A stretch of 64,000 nucleotides of DNA, taken from positions 620,001-684,000 of the forward strand of contig NZ_JACHBS010000001.1 of NCBI RefSeq assembly GCF_014200395.1, in the 5' to 3' direction. The notes under the pieces are model-generated. The model made no database searches and was not told the DNA's origin. It saw only the letters and a list, made by a program, of their open reading frames with translations. The translations under genes were made by a program, and so were the position numbers. This document shows positions 1 to 11,480 of this stretch, one piece after another (the stretch's first letter is position 1; each line of letters starts with the position of its first letter). Origin of the DNA: Microcella frigidaquae (GTDB lineage: Bacteria > Actinomycetota > Actinomycetes > Actinomycetales > Microbacteriaceae).

Positions 1-939
1 GGCGCCGCTGAGGGTGCGGGTGACGGCGGCGCGGGCCGCGGCGGCGTCGGGGTAGCCGAGCTCCTTGGCGTAGGCCGCGATCGTGTCGGCGGCGAGCAGG
101 AAGGTGCGAGCATCCGCCGCCGCCTCGCCGTCGCCCGAGCCCTGGGGAACGACCGCGTACGCGATCTCGGGGCCGACGGCGAGCGCCGCGTTGGTCGGGA
201 GGGTCCAGGGCGTGGTCGTCCAGGCGAGCGCCTCGACGCCGGCGAGCCCGAGCGCCTCGGCCGTCTCGCCGACGAGCGGGAAGGTGACGGTCACCGACTG
301 GTCCTGCCGCAGCTTGTAGACGTCGTCGTCCATGCGCAGCTCGTGGTTCGACAGCGGGGTCTCATCGCGCCAGCAGTACGGCAGCACGCGGTAGCCCTCG
401 TAGGCGAGCCCCTTGTCGTGGAGGGTCTTGAAGGCCCACAGCACGCTCTCCATGAACGTGATGTCGAGCGTCTTGTAGTCGTTCTCGAAGTCGACCCAGC
501 GGGCCTGGCGGGTGACGTAGTCCTCCCACTCCTTCGTGTAGACGAGCACGCTCTCGCGGGCCTTCGCGTTGAAGGCTTCGATGCCCATCTGCTCGATCTC
601 GGCCTTCTCGGTGATGCCGAGCTGCTTCATCGCCTCCAGCTCGGCCGGCAGGCCGTGGGTGTCCCAGCCGAAGCGGCGGTGCACCTGCTTGCCGCGCATG
701 GTCTGGAACCGCGGGAAGACGTCTTTCGCGTAGCCGGTGAGCAGGTGGCCGTAGTGCGGCAGGCCGTTGGCGAACGGGGGGCCGTCGTAGAACACCCACT
801 CCTCGCAGCCCTCGCGCTGCGAGACCGAACGACGGAAGGTGTCGTGGGCGGCCCAGTAGCCGAGCACCTCGTGCTCGAGCTCGGGAAAGCGCGGCGAGGC
901 GACGACACCCTGGTCGTCGCGGTGCAGGGGGTAGGTCAT
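1..939 (-). CDS. ileS: Isoleucyl-tRNA synthetase, N-terminal part (runs off the left edge)
   Basis: Charges tRNA-Ile with isoleucine in the cytoplasm. About 313 N-terminal residues are visible. They contain the class I HIGH-type motif in the stretch [12 protein letters not shown], followed by FGWDTHGLP and the [17 protein letters not shown] segment, all typical of IleRS. The ATG at 939 begins [11 protein letters not shown] and is preceded by a GGAG ribosome site inside the T-box leader. The C-terminal half, including KMSKS, lies outside the window. The T-box directly upstream, with an isoleucine specifier codon, independently supports the identification. Confidence 0.95.
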   Translation of the reverse strand, partial: MTYPLHRDDQGVVASPRFPELEHEVLGYWAAHDTFRRSVSQREGCEEWVFYDGPPFANGLPHYGHLLTGYAKDVFPRFQTMRGKQVHRRFGWDTHGLPAELEAMKQLGITEKAEIEQMGIEAFNAKARESVLVYTKEWEDYVTRQARWVDFENDYKTLDITFMESVLWAFKTLHDKGLAYEGYRVLPYCWRDETPLSNHELRMDDDVYKLRQDQSVTVTFPLVGETAEALGLAGVEALAWTTTPWTLPTNAALAVGPEIAYAVVPQGSGDGEAAADARTFLLAADTIAAYAKELGYPDAAAARAAVTRTLSGA

Positions 940-944
940 GAGGG

Positions 945-1172
945 GCTCCGGGGGTTCGCTGCTGCGTCTCACCGCGAGGACGACGGCGTCGTTCACGCCA
1001 CCGCGGTACCACCCCGCTTGCCCAGCACCCCCGCCGCCATGCTCTGGCTGACGGATGCTGCGCCTCTCTCCCTGCGGCTGTGACGGGCCTGCCCCGCTCG
1101 GGTCTAGTTGCCCGGCCCGAGGGCCGCGCGTTCTTCCGAGGACTCCCCGGTGATGGCCGGATCGCTGTCGAT
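945..1172 (-). promoter_or_regulatory. T-box riboswitch, isoleucine-specific, translational type
   Basis: Read on the minus strand, the conserved T-box GGGGTGGTACCGCGG lies at 1015-1001. Upstream a short Stem I carries the loop CCGGCCATCACCGG (1160-1147), in which ATC (1154-1152) is an isoleucine specifier codon. No U-run terminator follows; the antisequestrator region runs straight into the GGAG before ileS. This is the layout known for actinobacterial ileS T-boxes, where uncharged tRNA-Ile exposes the ribosome site. A TAGCAT -10 at 1184-1179 sets the 5' end only roughly. The RNA class and the specifier are read directly; the translational mechanism is inferred from the family. Confidence 0.9.
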
Positions 1173-1245
1173 ACCTCCATGCTAGCCGTCGGCGCGCTGG
1201 GCGCGCGCCGGGAATGCGCGGCCGCCGGAGTACGCTGTGGTGCTT

Positions 1246-2631
1246 GTGACCAACACCGATCGTGGCAAAGCGCCAACCACGTCCGGGGCCGTCACGGAGA
1301 CCGCTGTCGCCGTGAGCCCCTCCGACCCCCGCATCGCTCGACGCGCGCGGTGGGCCTCCCTCGTCGGGACCTCCCTGGAGTCGTACGACTTCTACCTGTT
1401 CGCCTACTTCTCGGCCTTCTTCGCCGGGCCGCTCTTCTTCGAGCCGCTCGGGGCGGTCGGCGCGAACCTGGCCGCGCTCGCGACCATCGGCGTCGCCTTC
1501 GTGATCCGCCCGCTCGGCGCGATCATCTTCGGCCACCTGGGCGACCGCATCGGCCGCCGCACGACGCTCATCGTGACGATCACCATGATGGGCATCGCGA
1601 CGGGTCTGATCGGCGTGCTGCCGACCTACGAGCAGGCGGGCTGGATCGGCGCGATTCTGCTGGTGCTGCTGCGCGTGCTGCAGGGTGTCTCGCTGGGCGG
1701 CGAGTGGGGCGGTGCGGTGCTCATCGCGACCGAGCACGAGAGCCGCGCCAAGCGCGCCTTCGCCGCCGCGATGCCGCAGCTGGGCTCGCCGATCGGCTCG
1801 ATCCTCTCGGCCGTGGCCTTCCTGTGGCTGACGCTCTCGCTCACGAGCGAGGAGATCTCCGAGTGGGCCTGGCGCATCCCGTTCCTGACGGCGATCCCGC
1901 TGCTGGCGGTCTCGCTCTACCTGCGGCTGGCGATCACCGAGACGCCGGTGTTCACGGCGGTGAAGGATGCGGGGCGCGCGCCGCGCATCCCGCTCGCCGC
2001 CCTGCTGCGGGCCCAGCCGGTGACGATCGTCGTCGCCGTGGGCGTGGCCCTGCTGGGCATCGGCTCGTACTCGTTGATGAACACGTACACGATCAACTAC
2101 GGCGCGGCGGTGCTCGGCTACGACTACTACCAGCTACTGATCGCGACGACGATCGGCGGCCTGCTGCAGCTGGTGACGATTCCGCTGTTCGGCGCGTGGG
2201 CGACGCGCATCGGCTCGGGGCTCGTCGTGGCGATCGGCGCGCTCGGCACCCTGCTGGTGTCGTTCCCGATCTACTACTTCCTGCAGGAGGCCTCGTTCGC
2301 CTTCCTGGTCGGCATGATGATCATCGGCGGCATCCTGCCGACGATGAGCTGGGCGGCCCTCGGCGGAATCTTCACCGAGCTGTTCGACGAGCGCTACCGC
2401 TACTCGGCGCTCGGCTTCGCCTACGCCCTCGCGGCCGTCGTGGCGGGCTTCGTGCCCGCGTTGACCGGCGCGCTCGGGGCGGCGACGGCGAACGCCTGGT
2501 GGCACCCGGCCATCGTTCTGGCGGGCATGTCGCTCATCACGCTGGTCGCGTCGCTCGTCGCGATCCGCATCCGGGTCGACCGCGATGACGCGCCGGATGC
2601 GGTGCCGGCCGTCGCGGAGACCGCGGCCTAA
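1246..2631 (+). CDS. MHS-family MFS transporter (metabolite:H+ symporter)
   Basis: About 461 residues and 12 predicted membrane helices. The segment [23 protein letters not shown] and the loop [13 protein letters not shown] (the GxxxDRxGRR motif between TM2 and TM3) are hallmarks of the metabolite:H+ symporter group (ShiA/ProP/KgtP-like). [13 protein letters not shown] is the characteristic TM5 motif. The substrate cannot be read from sequence; relatives move shikimate, alpha-ketoglutarate, proline/betaine and other organic acids. I prefer GTG 1246 over GTG 1237 because a TACGCT -10 box at 1231-1236 would start transcription after 1237. It is divergent from the ileS T-box. Confidence 0.85.
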   Translation: MTNTDRGKAPTTSGAVTETAVAVSPSDPRIARRARWASLVGTSLESYDFYLFAYFSAFFAGPLFFEPLGAVGANLAALATIGVAFVIRPLGAIIFGHLGDRIGRRTTLIVTITMMGIATGLIGVLPTYEQAGWIGAILLVLLRVLQGVSLGGEWGGAVLIATEHESRAKRAFAAAMPQLGSPIGSILSAVAFLWLTLSLTSEEISEWAWRIPFLTAIPLLAVSLYLRLAITETPVFTAVKDAGRAPRIPLAALLRAQPVTIVVAVGVALLGIGSYSLMNTYTINYGAAVLGYDYYQLLIATTIGGLLQLVTIPLFGAWATRIGSGLVVAIGALGTLLVSFPIYYFLQEASFAFLVGMMIIGGILPTMSWAALGGIFTELFDERYRYSALGFAYALAAVVAGFVPALTGALGAATANAWWHPAIVLAGMSLITLVASLVAIRIRVDRDDAPDAVPAVAETAA

Positions 2632-2675
2632 CCCGCTCTAGCCGGGGGTGCGGCCTCGGGCCTAGGCTGTGCGCC

Positions 2676-3296
2676 GTGGAGCCCGAGACCGCCCCCCTGC
2701 CGAGCAGCAGCGCCACCGACTCGTCCGCCGAGCCCGCCGAGGGCGCGACACCGGAGGAGAAGCAGAAGCGCGGACTGCTGATCGCGCTCATCGCGGTGGC
2801 CGGCGCGATCCTCATCGCGCTCATCGTGCTCATCGTGGTGCTCGTGGGCGGCCGCGGCGAGGACACCGCCGCCCCGATGCCCGAGCCGACGACGAGCGAC
2901 ACCGCGACGCCCGAGCCGACCGAATCGGAGTCGCCGGTGCCGAGCGAGGAGCCCTCGGAGGAGCCCGCCGCCTCGCCGAGCGCGACCGCCGCTCCGCCTC
3001 CCCCGCCGCCGCAGAGCCCGAGCTTCGCGACCTTCAGCGGGCCGAACCGCGCCCCCTGCCCCGACACCTCCAGCTCGGTGGCGATCACCTGGAGCTGGAG
3101 CAGCACGAACGCGGTCAACGCCTGGTTCGGCATCGGCACGAACAACGCGAAGGCCGAGCCCTTCGAGTCGGTGCCGACGACGGCCACCTACACCTTCAAC
3201 TACCAGTGCTCGGAGGCGAGCCAGCGCTACACCGTGACCCTCGAAGACGCCGCGGGCCGCCTCACCCACAAGACCGTCGAGATCGTGCGGCAGTAG
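2676..3296 (+). CDS. Single-pass membrane protein with proline/glutamate-rich linker and small extracellular domain
   Basis: 206 residues, function not recognised. There is a charged N-terminus, one strong membrane helix at about residues 34-57 (GLLIALIAVAGAILIALIV), a Pro/Glu/Ser/Thr linker at about 65-110 and a small C-terminal domain rich in Trp, Ser and beta-type sequence with two cysteines (PCPDTSSS and YQCSEA) that could form a disulfide. The topology suggests a domain held outside the membrane on a flexible stalk. The GTG start lies 7 nt after a TAGGCT -10 box (2663-2668), so the mRNA is probably leaderless. A strong hairpin follows the stop. Confidence 0.75.
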   Translation: MEPETAPLPSSSATDSSAEPAEGATPEEKQKRGLLIALIAVAGAILIALIVLIVVLVGGRGEDTAAPMPEPTTSDTATPEPTESESPVPSEEPSEEPAASPSATAAPPPPPPQSPSFATFSGPNRAPCPDTSSSVAITWSWSSTNAVNAWFGIGTNNAKAEPFESVPTTATYTFNYQCSEASQRYTVTLEDAAGRLTHKTVEIVRQ

Positions 3297-3299
3297 CGC

Positions 3300-3338
3300 A
3301 CGGTCGCGCGGCGCGTACCGAACGCGCCGCGCGACCGT
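3300..3338. terminator. Bidirectional terminator hairpin
   Basis: Long GC-rich inverted repeat, ACGGTCGCGCGGCGCGT pairing with its complement across a short loop. It sits between the convergent stalk-protein gene and subtilase gene. There is no clear U-run, as is common in high-GC actinobacteria. Confidence 0.75.
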
Positions 3339-3343
3339 CGCGG

Positions 3344-6769
<3,426 letters not shown>

Positions 6770-6964
6770 CGGTACGTCCTTCAGATCAGTTATTGAGTGC
6801 TACTCCGGTCAGGCTATGGCAGAAGTCGTCGAGCCGATAGTCCCCTCACCCGAACGGGGGTCAGACCCCCGCGGGGCCGCAGGAGCGCCCGCTACCATGG
6901 TGTCACCTCCCACACTCAGGCACCCGTTGACACGGTGCCGCACATACCGAAGCGAGACCCCGCC

Positions 6965-9568
6965 ATGAGCAACGCCAGCCTGCCCGACAAGCCCGCCCTC
7001 GAGGGTCTCGAAGCCAAGTGGGGCCCCGTCTGGGAGGAGCTGGGCACGTACCGCTTCGACCGCCAGGCGGCCGTGGATGCGGGCCCCGACTCGGTCTACG
7101 CGATCGACACCCCCCCGCCCACCGCCTCGGGCTCGCTGCACATCGGCCACGTCTTCAGCTACACGCACATGGACCTCGCCGCGCGGTTCCAGCGCATGCG
7201 CGGCAAGAACCTCTTCTACCCGATGGGCTGGGACGACAACGGCCTGCCCACCGAGCGCCGCGTGCAGAACTACTACGGCGTGCGCTGCGACCCGGCGCTG
7301 CCCTACGAGCCCGATTTCACGCCGCCGTTCGAGGGGGGCGACAACGCCAGCGGCAAGGCCGCCGACCAGGTGCCGATCAGCCGCCGCAACTTCATCGAGC
7401 TGTGCGAGCGGCTGACCGTCGAGGACGAGAAGCAGTTCGAAGACCTGTGGCGCACGCTCGGCCTCAGCGTCGACTGGAGCCAGACCTACCGCACCATCGG
7501 CGACGAGGCGCAGCGGGTCGCCCAGCGCGCCTTCCTGCGCAACCTCGCCCGCGGTGAGGCCTACCGCGCCGACGCGCCCACACTGTGGGACGTCACCTTC
7601 CGCACCGCCGTCGCGCAGGCCGAGCTGGAGGACAAGGAGATGCCCGGCGCCTTCCACCGCGTCAGCTTCCACGCGCCCGACGGCAGCACGGTCGACATCG
7701 AGACGACGCGCCCGGAGCTGATCCCCGCCTGCGTGGCGCTGGTGGCGCATCCCGATGACCCCCGCTACCAGCCGCTGTTCGGAACCACCGTGCGCACCCC
7801 GCTGTTCGGCGTCGAGGTTCCGGTGGTGGCCCACCACCTGGCGCAGCAGGACAAGGGTTCGGGCATCGCCATGGTCTGCACGTTCGGCGACGTGACCGAC
7901 GTCGTCTGGTGGCGCGAGCTCGACCTGCCGATGCGCCCCATCCTCGGCAAGGACGGCCGTATTCTCGCCGAGGCCCCGCAGGGCATCGAGGGTGCCGCGG
8001 CCGAGGTGTACGCCGAGCTGGCCGGCAAGACCGTGTTCAGTGCGAAGGCCCGCGTCGTCGAGCTGCTGCGCGAGTCGGGCGACCTGATCGGCGAGCCCCG
8101 TGCGATCACGCATCCGGTGAAGTTCTTCGAGAAGGGCGACAAGCCGCTCGAGATCGTCACCACCCGCCAGTGGTACATCGCCAACGGCGCCCGCGACGAG
8201 GCGCTCAACGCGCGCCTGCTCGAGCGCGGCCGCGAGGTGGAGTTCCACCCCGACTTCATGCGGGTGCGCTACGAGAACTGGGTCGGCGGCCTGTCGGGCG
8301 ACTGGCTGATCTCGCGGCAGCGCTTCTTCGGCGTGCCGATTCCGGTCTGGTACCGCCTCGACGAGAACGGCGAGCCCACCGGCGACCCGATCGTGCCGTC
8401 GGAGGACATGCTGCCGGTCGACCCGGCCTCGATGCCCGCCCCCGGCTTCGACGAGAGCCAGCGCGGGCAGGCGAACGGCTTCGCCGGGGAGGTCGACATC
8501 ATGGACACCTGGGCGACCTCGTCGCTGACCCCGCAGATCGCCGGCAAGTGGGAGGACGACCCCGAGCTCTTCGGCCTGGTCTTCCCCTACGACCTGCGCA
8601 GCCAGGGGCAGGACATCATCCGAACCTGGCTGTTCTCGACGGTGCTGCGCGCCGAGCTCGAGCATGGCACGGTGCCGTGGAAGCACGCCGGCATCTCGGG
8701 CTTCATCGTCGACCCCGACCGCAAGAAGATGTCGAAGTCGAAGGGCAACGTCGTCACCCCCGCTGCCATGCTCGACGAGCACGGCAGCGACGCGGTGCGC
8801 TACTGGGCGGCCTCATCGCGCCTCGGCACCGACGCGGCCTTCGACCCGCAGAACCCGAAGCAGATGAAGATCGGCCGCCGCCTGGCCATCAAGGTGCTCA
8901 ACGCCGCCAAGTTCGTCTACAGCTTCGAGGCCCCGGCCGGGGCCGCTTCGGGCACGGATGCGGTGACCGAGCCGCTCGACATCGACATGCTCGCCACCCT
9001 CGGCGAGGTGGTCGCGACCGCGACGCGCGCGTACGAGGAGTACGACCACGCCCGCGCGCTGGAGGTGACCGAGCAGTTCTTCTGGACCTTCACCGACGAC
9101 TACCTCGAGCTGGTGAAGGAGCGCGCCTACGGCTCGCAGGGCGCCGACGGCCAGGCGAGCGCGGTCGCCGCACTGCAGCTCGCCATCGACGTGTTCGTGC
9201 GCCTGCTCGCGCCGGTGCTGCCGTTCGCGTGCGAGGAGGTCTGGAGCTGGACGCACGCGGGCAGCGGTGCCACGGCGTCGGTGCACCGCGCGCCGTGGCC
9301 GACCGTCGCCGAGCTCGGCGTGGATGCTCAGCACGGCGGCCTGCTGCCGCTCGTGTCGGAGGCGCTCATCGGCATCCGCCGCGCCAAGACCGACGCGAAG
9401 GCCTCGCAGAAGACCCCGGTCACCCGCGCCGTCATCGCCGGCCCCGCGCTGCTCGAGCACGCGGCCGCCGACCTCGCCGCCGTCGGGCGCATCGCCTCGC
9501 TCTCGTTCACGCCGGCCGACGAGGTCGCCGTGGTCGAGATCGAGCTCGGCGAGCTGCCCGAGGCGTGA
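6965..9568 (+). CDS. valS: Valyl-tRNA synthetase
   Basis: 867 residues. Class I motifs are HIGH at 59-62 (GSLHIGHVFSYTHMD) and KMSKS near 588 (DRKKMSKSKGN). DDNGLPTERRVQNYYGVRCDP is typical of the actinobacterial ValRS group. The CP1 editing region and an anticodon-binding region (about 680-800) are present, while the long C-terminal coiled coil of E. coli ValRS is reduced. The ATG at 6965 begins MSNASLPDKP; upstream in-frame codons are not conserved ValRS sequence. No T-box was seen in the 190-bp leader, in contrast to ileS. Confidence 0.95.
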   Translation: MSNASLPDKPALEGLEAKWGPVWEELGTYRFDRQAAVDAGPDSVYAIDTPPPTASGSLHIGHVFSYTHMDLAARFQRMRGKNLFYPMGWDDNGLPTERRVQNYYGVRCDPALPYEPDFTPPFEGGDNASGKAADQVPISRRNFIELCERLTVEDEKQFEDLWRTLGLSVDWSQTYRTIGDEAQRVAQRAFLRNLARGEAYRADAPTLWDVTFRTAVAQAELEDKEMPGAFHRVSFHAPDGSTVDIETTRPELIPACVALVAHPDDPRYQPLFGTTVRTPLFGVEVPVVAHHLAQQDKGSGIAMVCTFGDVTDVVWWRELDLPMRPILGKDGRILAEAPQGIEGAAAEVYAELAGKTVFSAKARVVELLRESGDLIGEPRAITHPVKFFEKGDKPLEIVTTRQWYIANGARDEALNARLLERGREVEFHPDFMRVRYENWVGGLSGDWLISRQRFFGVPIPVWYRLDENGEPTGDPIVPSEDMLPVDPASMPAPGFDESQRGQANGFAGEVDIMDTWATSSLTPQIAGKWEDDPELFGLVFPYDLRSQGQDIIRTWLFSTVLRAELEHGTVPWKHAGISGFIVDPDRKKMSKSKGNVVTPAAMLDEHGSDAVRYWAASSRLGTDAAFDPQNPKQMKIGRRLAIKVLNAAKFVYSFEAPAGAASGTDAVTEPLDIDMLATLGEVVATATRAYEEYDHARALEVTEQFFWTFTDDYLELVKERAYGSQGADGQASAVAALQLAIDVFVRLLAPVLPFACEEVWSWTHAGSGATASVHRAPWPTVAELGVDAQHGGLLPLVSEALIGIRRAKTDAKASQKTPVTRAVIAGPALLEHAAADLAAVGRIASLSFTPADEVAVVEIELGELPEA

Positions 9569-9616
9569 GCCGCGCGGCTCTCGGCCGCGGCAGCGACGCT
9601 GCGGCAGACTGACGGC

Positions 9617-10078
9617 ATGAGCTCCGCATCCGCTACCGGCGTCGTCGTGCGCGCGATCGAGCCGCGCGACCACCAGCGCTGGCGCGAACTGTTCACCGCG
9701 TACGGCGTGTTCTACGAGACCGCCTTCGATGACGCCGTGCTCGACGGCGTGTGGGCGTGGCTGATGGATGCGGGGCACCCGCTGGTCTGCCTCGTCGCCG
9801 AGCGCGACGGCGCACTCGTGGGGTTCGCGCACCTGCGCGAGCAGCCCGACACGTTCACGGCCGGCCCCGGCTGGTACCTCGACGACCTGTACACCGAGCC
9901 CGCCGTGCGCGGCTCGGGTGCGGGCACCGCCCTGCTCGAGGCGATCGCCGCGCACGCGCGATCGCACGGAGGCGGCACGATCCGCTGGATCACCGCCGCC
10001 GACAACACGCGCGCACAGGGCGTCTACGACCGGCTGGCGACCCGCACGAGCTGGGTCACCTACGAGTGGGAGGTCTGA
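9617..10078 (+). CDS. GNAT-family N-acetyltransferase
   Basis: 153 residues with one GNAT fold. WYLDDLYTEPAVRGSGAGTALLEAIAAHAR contains motif A (R-x-x-G-x-G/A) for acetyl-CoA binding, and NTRAQGVYDRL is the late helix. The substrate cannot be predicted. The ATG lies 6 nt after a CAGACT -10 box. The small gene at 10081 starts 2 nt after this stop and is probably cotranscribed. Confidence 0.85.
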   Translation: MSSASATGVVVRAIEPRDHQRWRELFTAYGVFYETAFDDAVLDGVWAWLMDAGHPLVCLVAERDGALVGFAHLREQPDTFTAGPGWYLDDLYTEPAVRGSGAGTALLEAIAAHARSHGGGTIRWITAADNTRAQGVYDRLATRTSWVTYEWEV

Positions 10079-10080
10079 CC

Positions 10081-10317
10081 ATGCAGCTCGGAACCCGTTG
10101 GAGCGTCGGCGGCGAACCGCCGGCACGCCTGAGCCCGGAGGTGCGGGCGGCCGTGCGCGCCGTGGAGGGCGAGCTGCTCGGCCGCGACACCACGATGTGG
10201 CGCTGGACCCTCACGTGGTTGGAGGGGCGACCGGTTGTCGAGCTCGACGACGGCACGGTCATCCGCGTCGCGAACGACGGCACGGTCGTGACGGACAACG
10301 GCGACACCCCGCGCTGA
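10081..10317 (+). CDS. Small hypothetical protein, 78 aa
   Basis: Begins MQLGTRWSVGGEPPARL and has an acidic beta-rich C-terminal half (RPVVELDDGTVIRVANDGTVV). No membrane helix or signal. The ATG follows the GNAT stop by 2 nt after a GGGAGGT sequence, so translational coupling is likely. I do not recognise the family. The 136 bases up to the next gene hold nothing I can identify. Confidence 0.6.
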   Translation: MQLGTRWSVGGEPPARLSPEVRAAVRAVEGELLGRDTTMWRWTLTWLEGRPVVELDDGTVIRVANDGTVVTDNGDTPR

Positions 10318-10453
10318 GCGACGGGAGGTGCGGGGCGTAGCTCCCGCCCGGTGCGGATGCTCGGATCATCCGTGGTGCACCGGTGCATTGCGTCGCTGAA
10401 CGCGGGGTGTCGGGCTCGGGGCGGTCGCACCGGGGGCGCGACCTGGGGCGAAT

Positions 10454-10678
10454 CTACTGGGCGATTCCATAACAGCGGCTGGAAGCCTGCTGGGCAATCG
10501 CCCGCTCCGTGGCCAGCCGCAGCGCCTGCTGCTCGTGGGTGAGCTGCGCGCGGCGCAGCACGCGCTCCGGGCGCTGGTGGGCCCAGCGCACGAGGGCAAG
10601 GCCGGCGGTGAGTGCGAGGCGGCGCAGTCGCGATTCGCGGGGAGCGCAGCCGGGCACGGTGAGCGTGATCGTGGTCAT
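10454..10678 (-). CDS. Small basic hypothetical protein downstream of the ArsR-type regulator
   Basis: 74 residues beginning MTTITLTVPGC, with a central amphipathic, Arg-rich stretch (RRLALTAGLALVRWAHQRPERVLRRAQ). It starts 2 nt after the regulator stop, so it is in the same operon. Function not recognised. A regulator partner or small membrane-associated protein is possible but not shown by the sequence. Confidence 0.55.
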   Translation of the reverse strand: MTTITLTVPGCAPRESRLRRLALTAGLALVRWAHQRPERVLRRAQLTHEQQALRLATERAIAQQASSRCYGIAQ

Positions 10679-10680
10679 GA

Positions 10681-11367
10681 TCAGCCCTCCTTCGGGGTTG
10701 AGACAGGGGCGGTGGTGGCGGTGCTGGTGGTGGCGGTGCCGGTCGCGGCGTCGCCTGCTGATGCGTCGAGAGGGATCTCGACGCCATCGAGCACGGGGTA
10801 GGCGTAGTACTGCACGTGCACGGGTCGCGAGCCGGGCACGCGCTGGCCGCGGTGCTCACGGGCGAACCCGATGATGAGGTCGACGATCTGGTGGTTGAGC
10901 TCGTCGAGTTGCGCGGCGGTGACGTGCATGCTCGCCGACTGCAGCGCGAGGGCGTCGCGCCATTCGGGGCTGAGCGCCTCGTGGCCACGCTCGATGACAT
11001 CGCGCAGGCCGGCCTCGCGGTGGTGCAGCCACTCGCGCATGATGACGCGGGATGCGGCGCGCCCGGCCTCGGTGGCGTCGAGCTCGGGGCTGCCGAGGTG
11101 GATGGGCCCGGGAACGCGCTCCCACCACCGCTCGCGCCCGGTGCCGCGGTCGGCGACCTCGCGCACGTAGCCGTGCTTCTCGAGCTGGCGGAGGTGGTAG
11201 CTGGTGGCACCGCTCGACTCGCCGAGCCGCTCGGCGAGGCCGCTGGCGGTCTGCTCGCCGTAGGTCGACAGCGCCTCGATGATCTGGACGCGCAGCGGGT
11301 GCGCGAGCGCCTTGAGGCCGTCGAGGTCGGCGGCGCGACCCTCGAGCTCGTCCTGGTGGTGTCCCAT
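10681..11367 (-). CDS. ArsR-type winged-helix transcriptional regulator
   Basis: About 228 residues. The N-terminal wHTH is clear: LKALAHPLRVQIIEALSTYGEQTASGLAERLGESSGATSYHLRQLEKHGYVRE, with the recognition helix at SSGATSYHLRQLEKHG. The C-terminal half is helical, with a Thr/Ser/Ala-rich tail; no metal-binding Cys cluster is seen, so the ligand is unknown. ATG 11367 is favoured because TTGCAA (11403-11398), a 17-bp spacer and TATCGT (11380-11375) form a promoter whose start site would fall on this ATG. Longer in-frame starts lie inside the 14-bp repeat array and are unlikely. Autoregulation is inferred from the array overlapping its own -35. Confidence 0.85.
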   Translation of the reverse strand: MGHHQDELEGRAADLDGLKALAHPLRVQIIEALSTYGEQTASGLAERLGESSGATSYHLRQLEKHGYVREVADRGTGRERWWERVPGPIHLGSPELDATEAGRAASRVIMREWLHHREAGLRDVIERGHEALSPEWRDALALQSASMHVTAAQLDELNHQIVDLIIGFAREHRGQRVPGSRPVHVQYYAYPVLDGVEIPLDASAGDAATGTATTSTATTAPVSTPKEG

Positions 11368-11374
11368 GACGACC

Positions 11375-11403
11375 ACGATAGCGATGCAAAGACTTCTTTG
11401 CAA
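11375..11403 (-). promoter_or_regulatory. Promoter of the ArsR-type regulator gene
   Basis: Minus strand -35 TTGCAA (11403-11398), 17-bp spacer, -10 TATCGT (11380-11375), then 7 nt to the ATG. The -35 lies inside the first TTTGCA repeat, so a protein bound to the array would block it. Confidence 0.6.
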
Positions 11404-11458
11404 GTACTTCTTTGCAATGTGTCTTTTGCAATGACTCTTTTGCAATGAGTCCTTTGCA
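11385..11458. repeat. Operator-like array: five TTTGCA boxes at exact 14-bp spacing
   Basis: TTTGCA starts at 11397, 11411, 11425, 11439 and 11453, an exact 14-bp period. An inverted copy, TGCAAA, lies at 11385-11390. The repeat unit is close to ACTYTTTTGCAATG. The array fills the space between the divergent regulator and M3 peptidase genes and is conspicuously AT-rich for this genome. It probably is a multi-site operator for the adjacent regulator. Confidence 0.75.
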
Positions 11459-11480
11459 TTCCGGGCGCTAGGGTCGAGAC

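Noticed and set aside
1080..2588. Long Arg/Pro-rich open frame overlapping the MHS transporter
   Set aside because: It is an out-of-frame reading of the transporter; composition is the artefact typical of GC-rich DNA and there are no motifs.
6797..6964. In-frame 5' extension of valS
   Set aside because: No ribosome site and no similarity to ValRS N-termini; the conserved protein begins MSNASLPDK at 6965.
11385..11458. The 14-bp array as a CRISPR or replication iteron
   Set aside because: Units are contiguous without spacers, and no cas or replication gene adjoins; position between divergent genes fits an operator.
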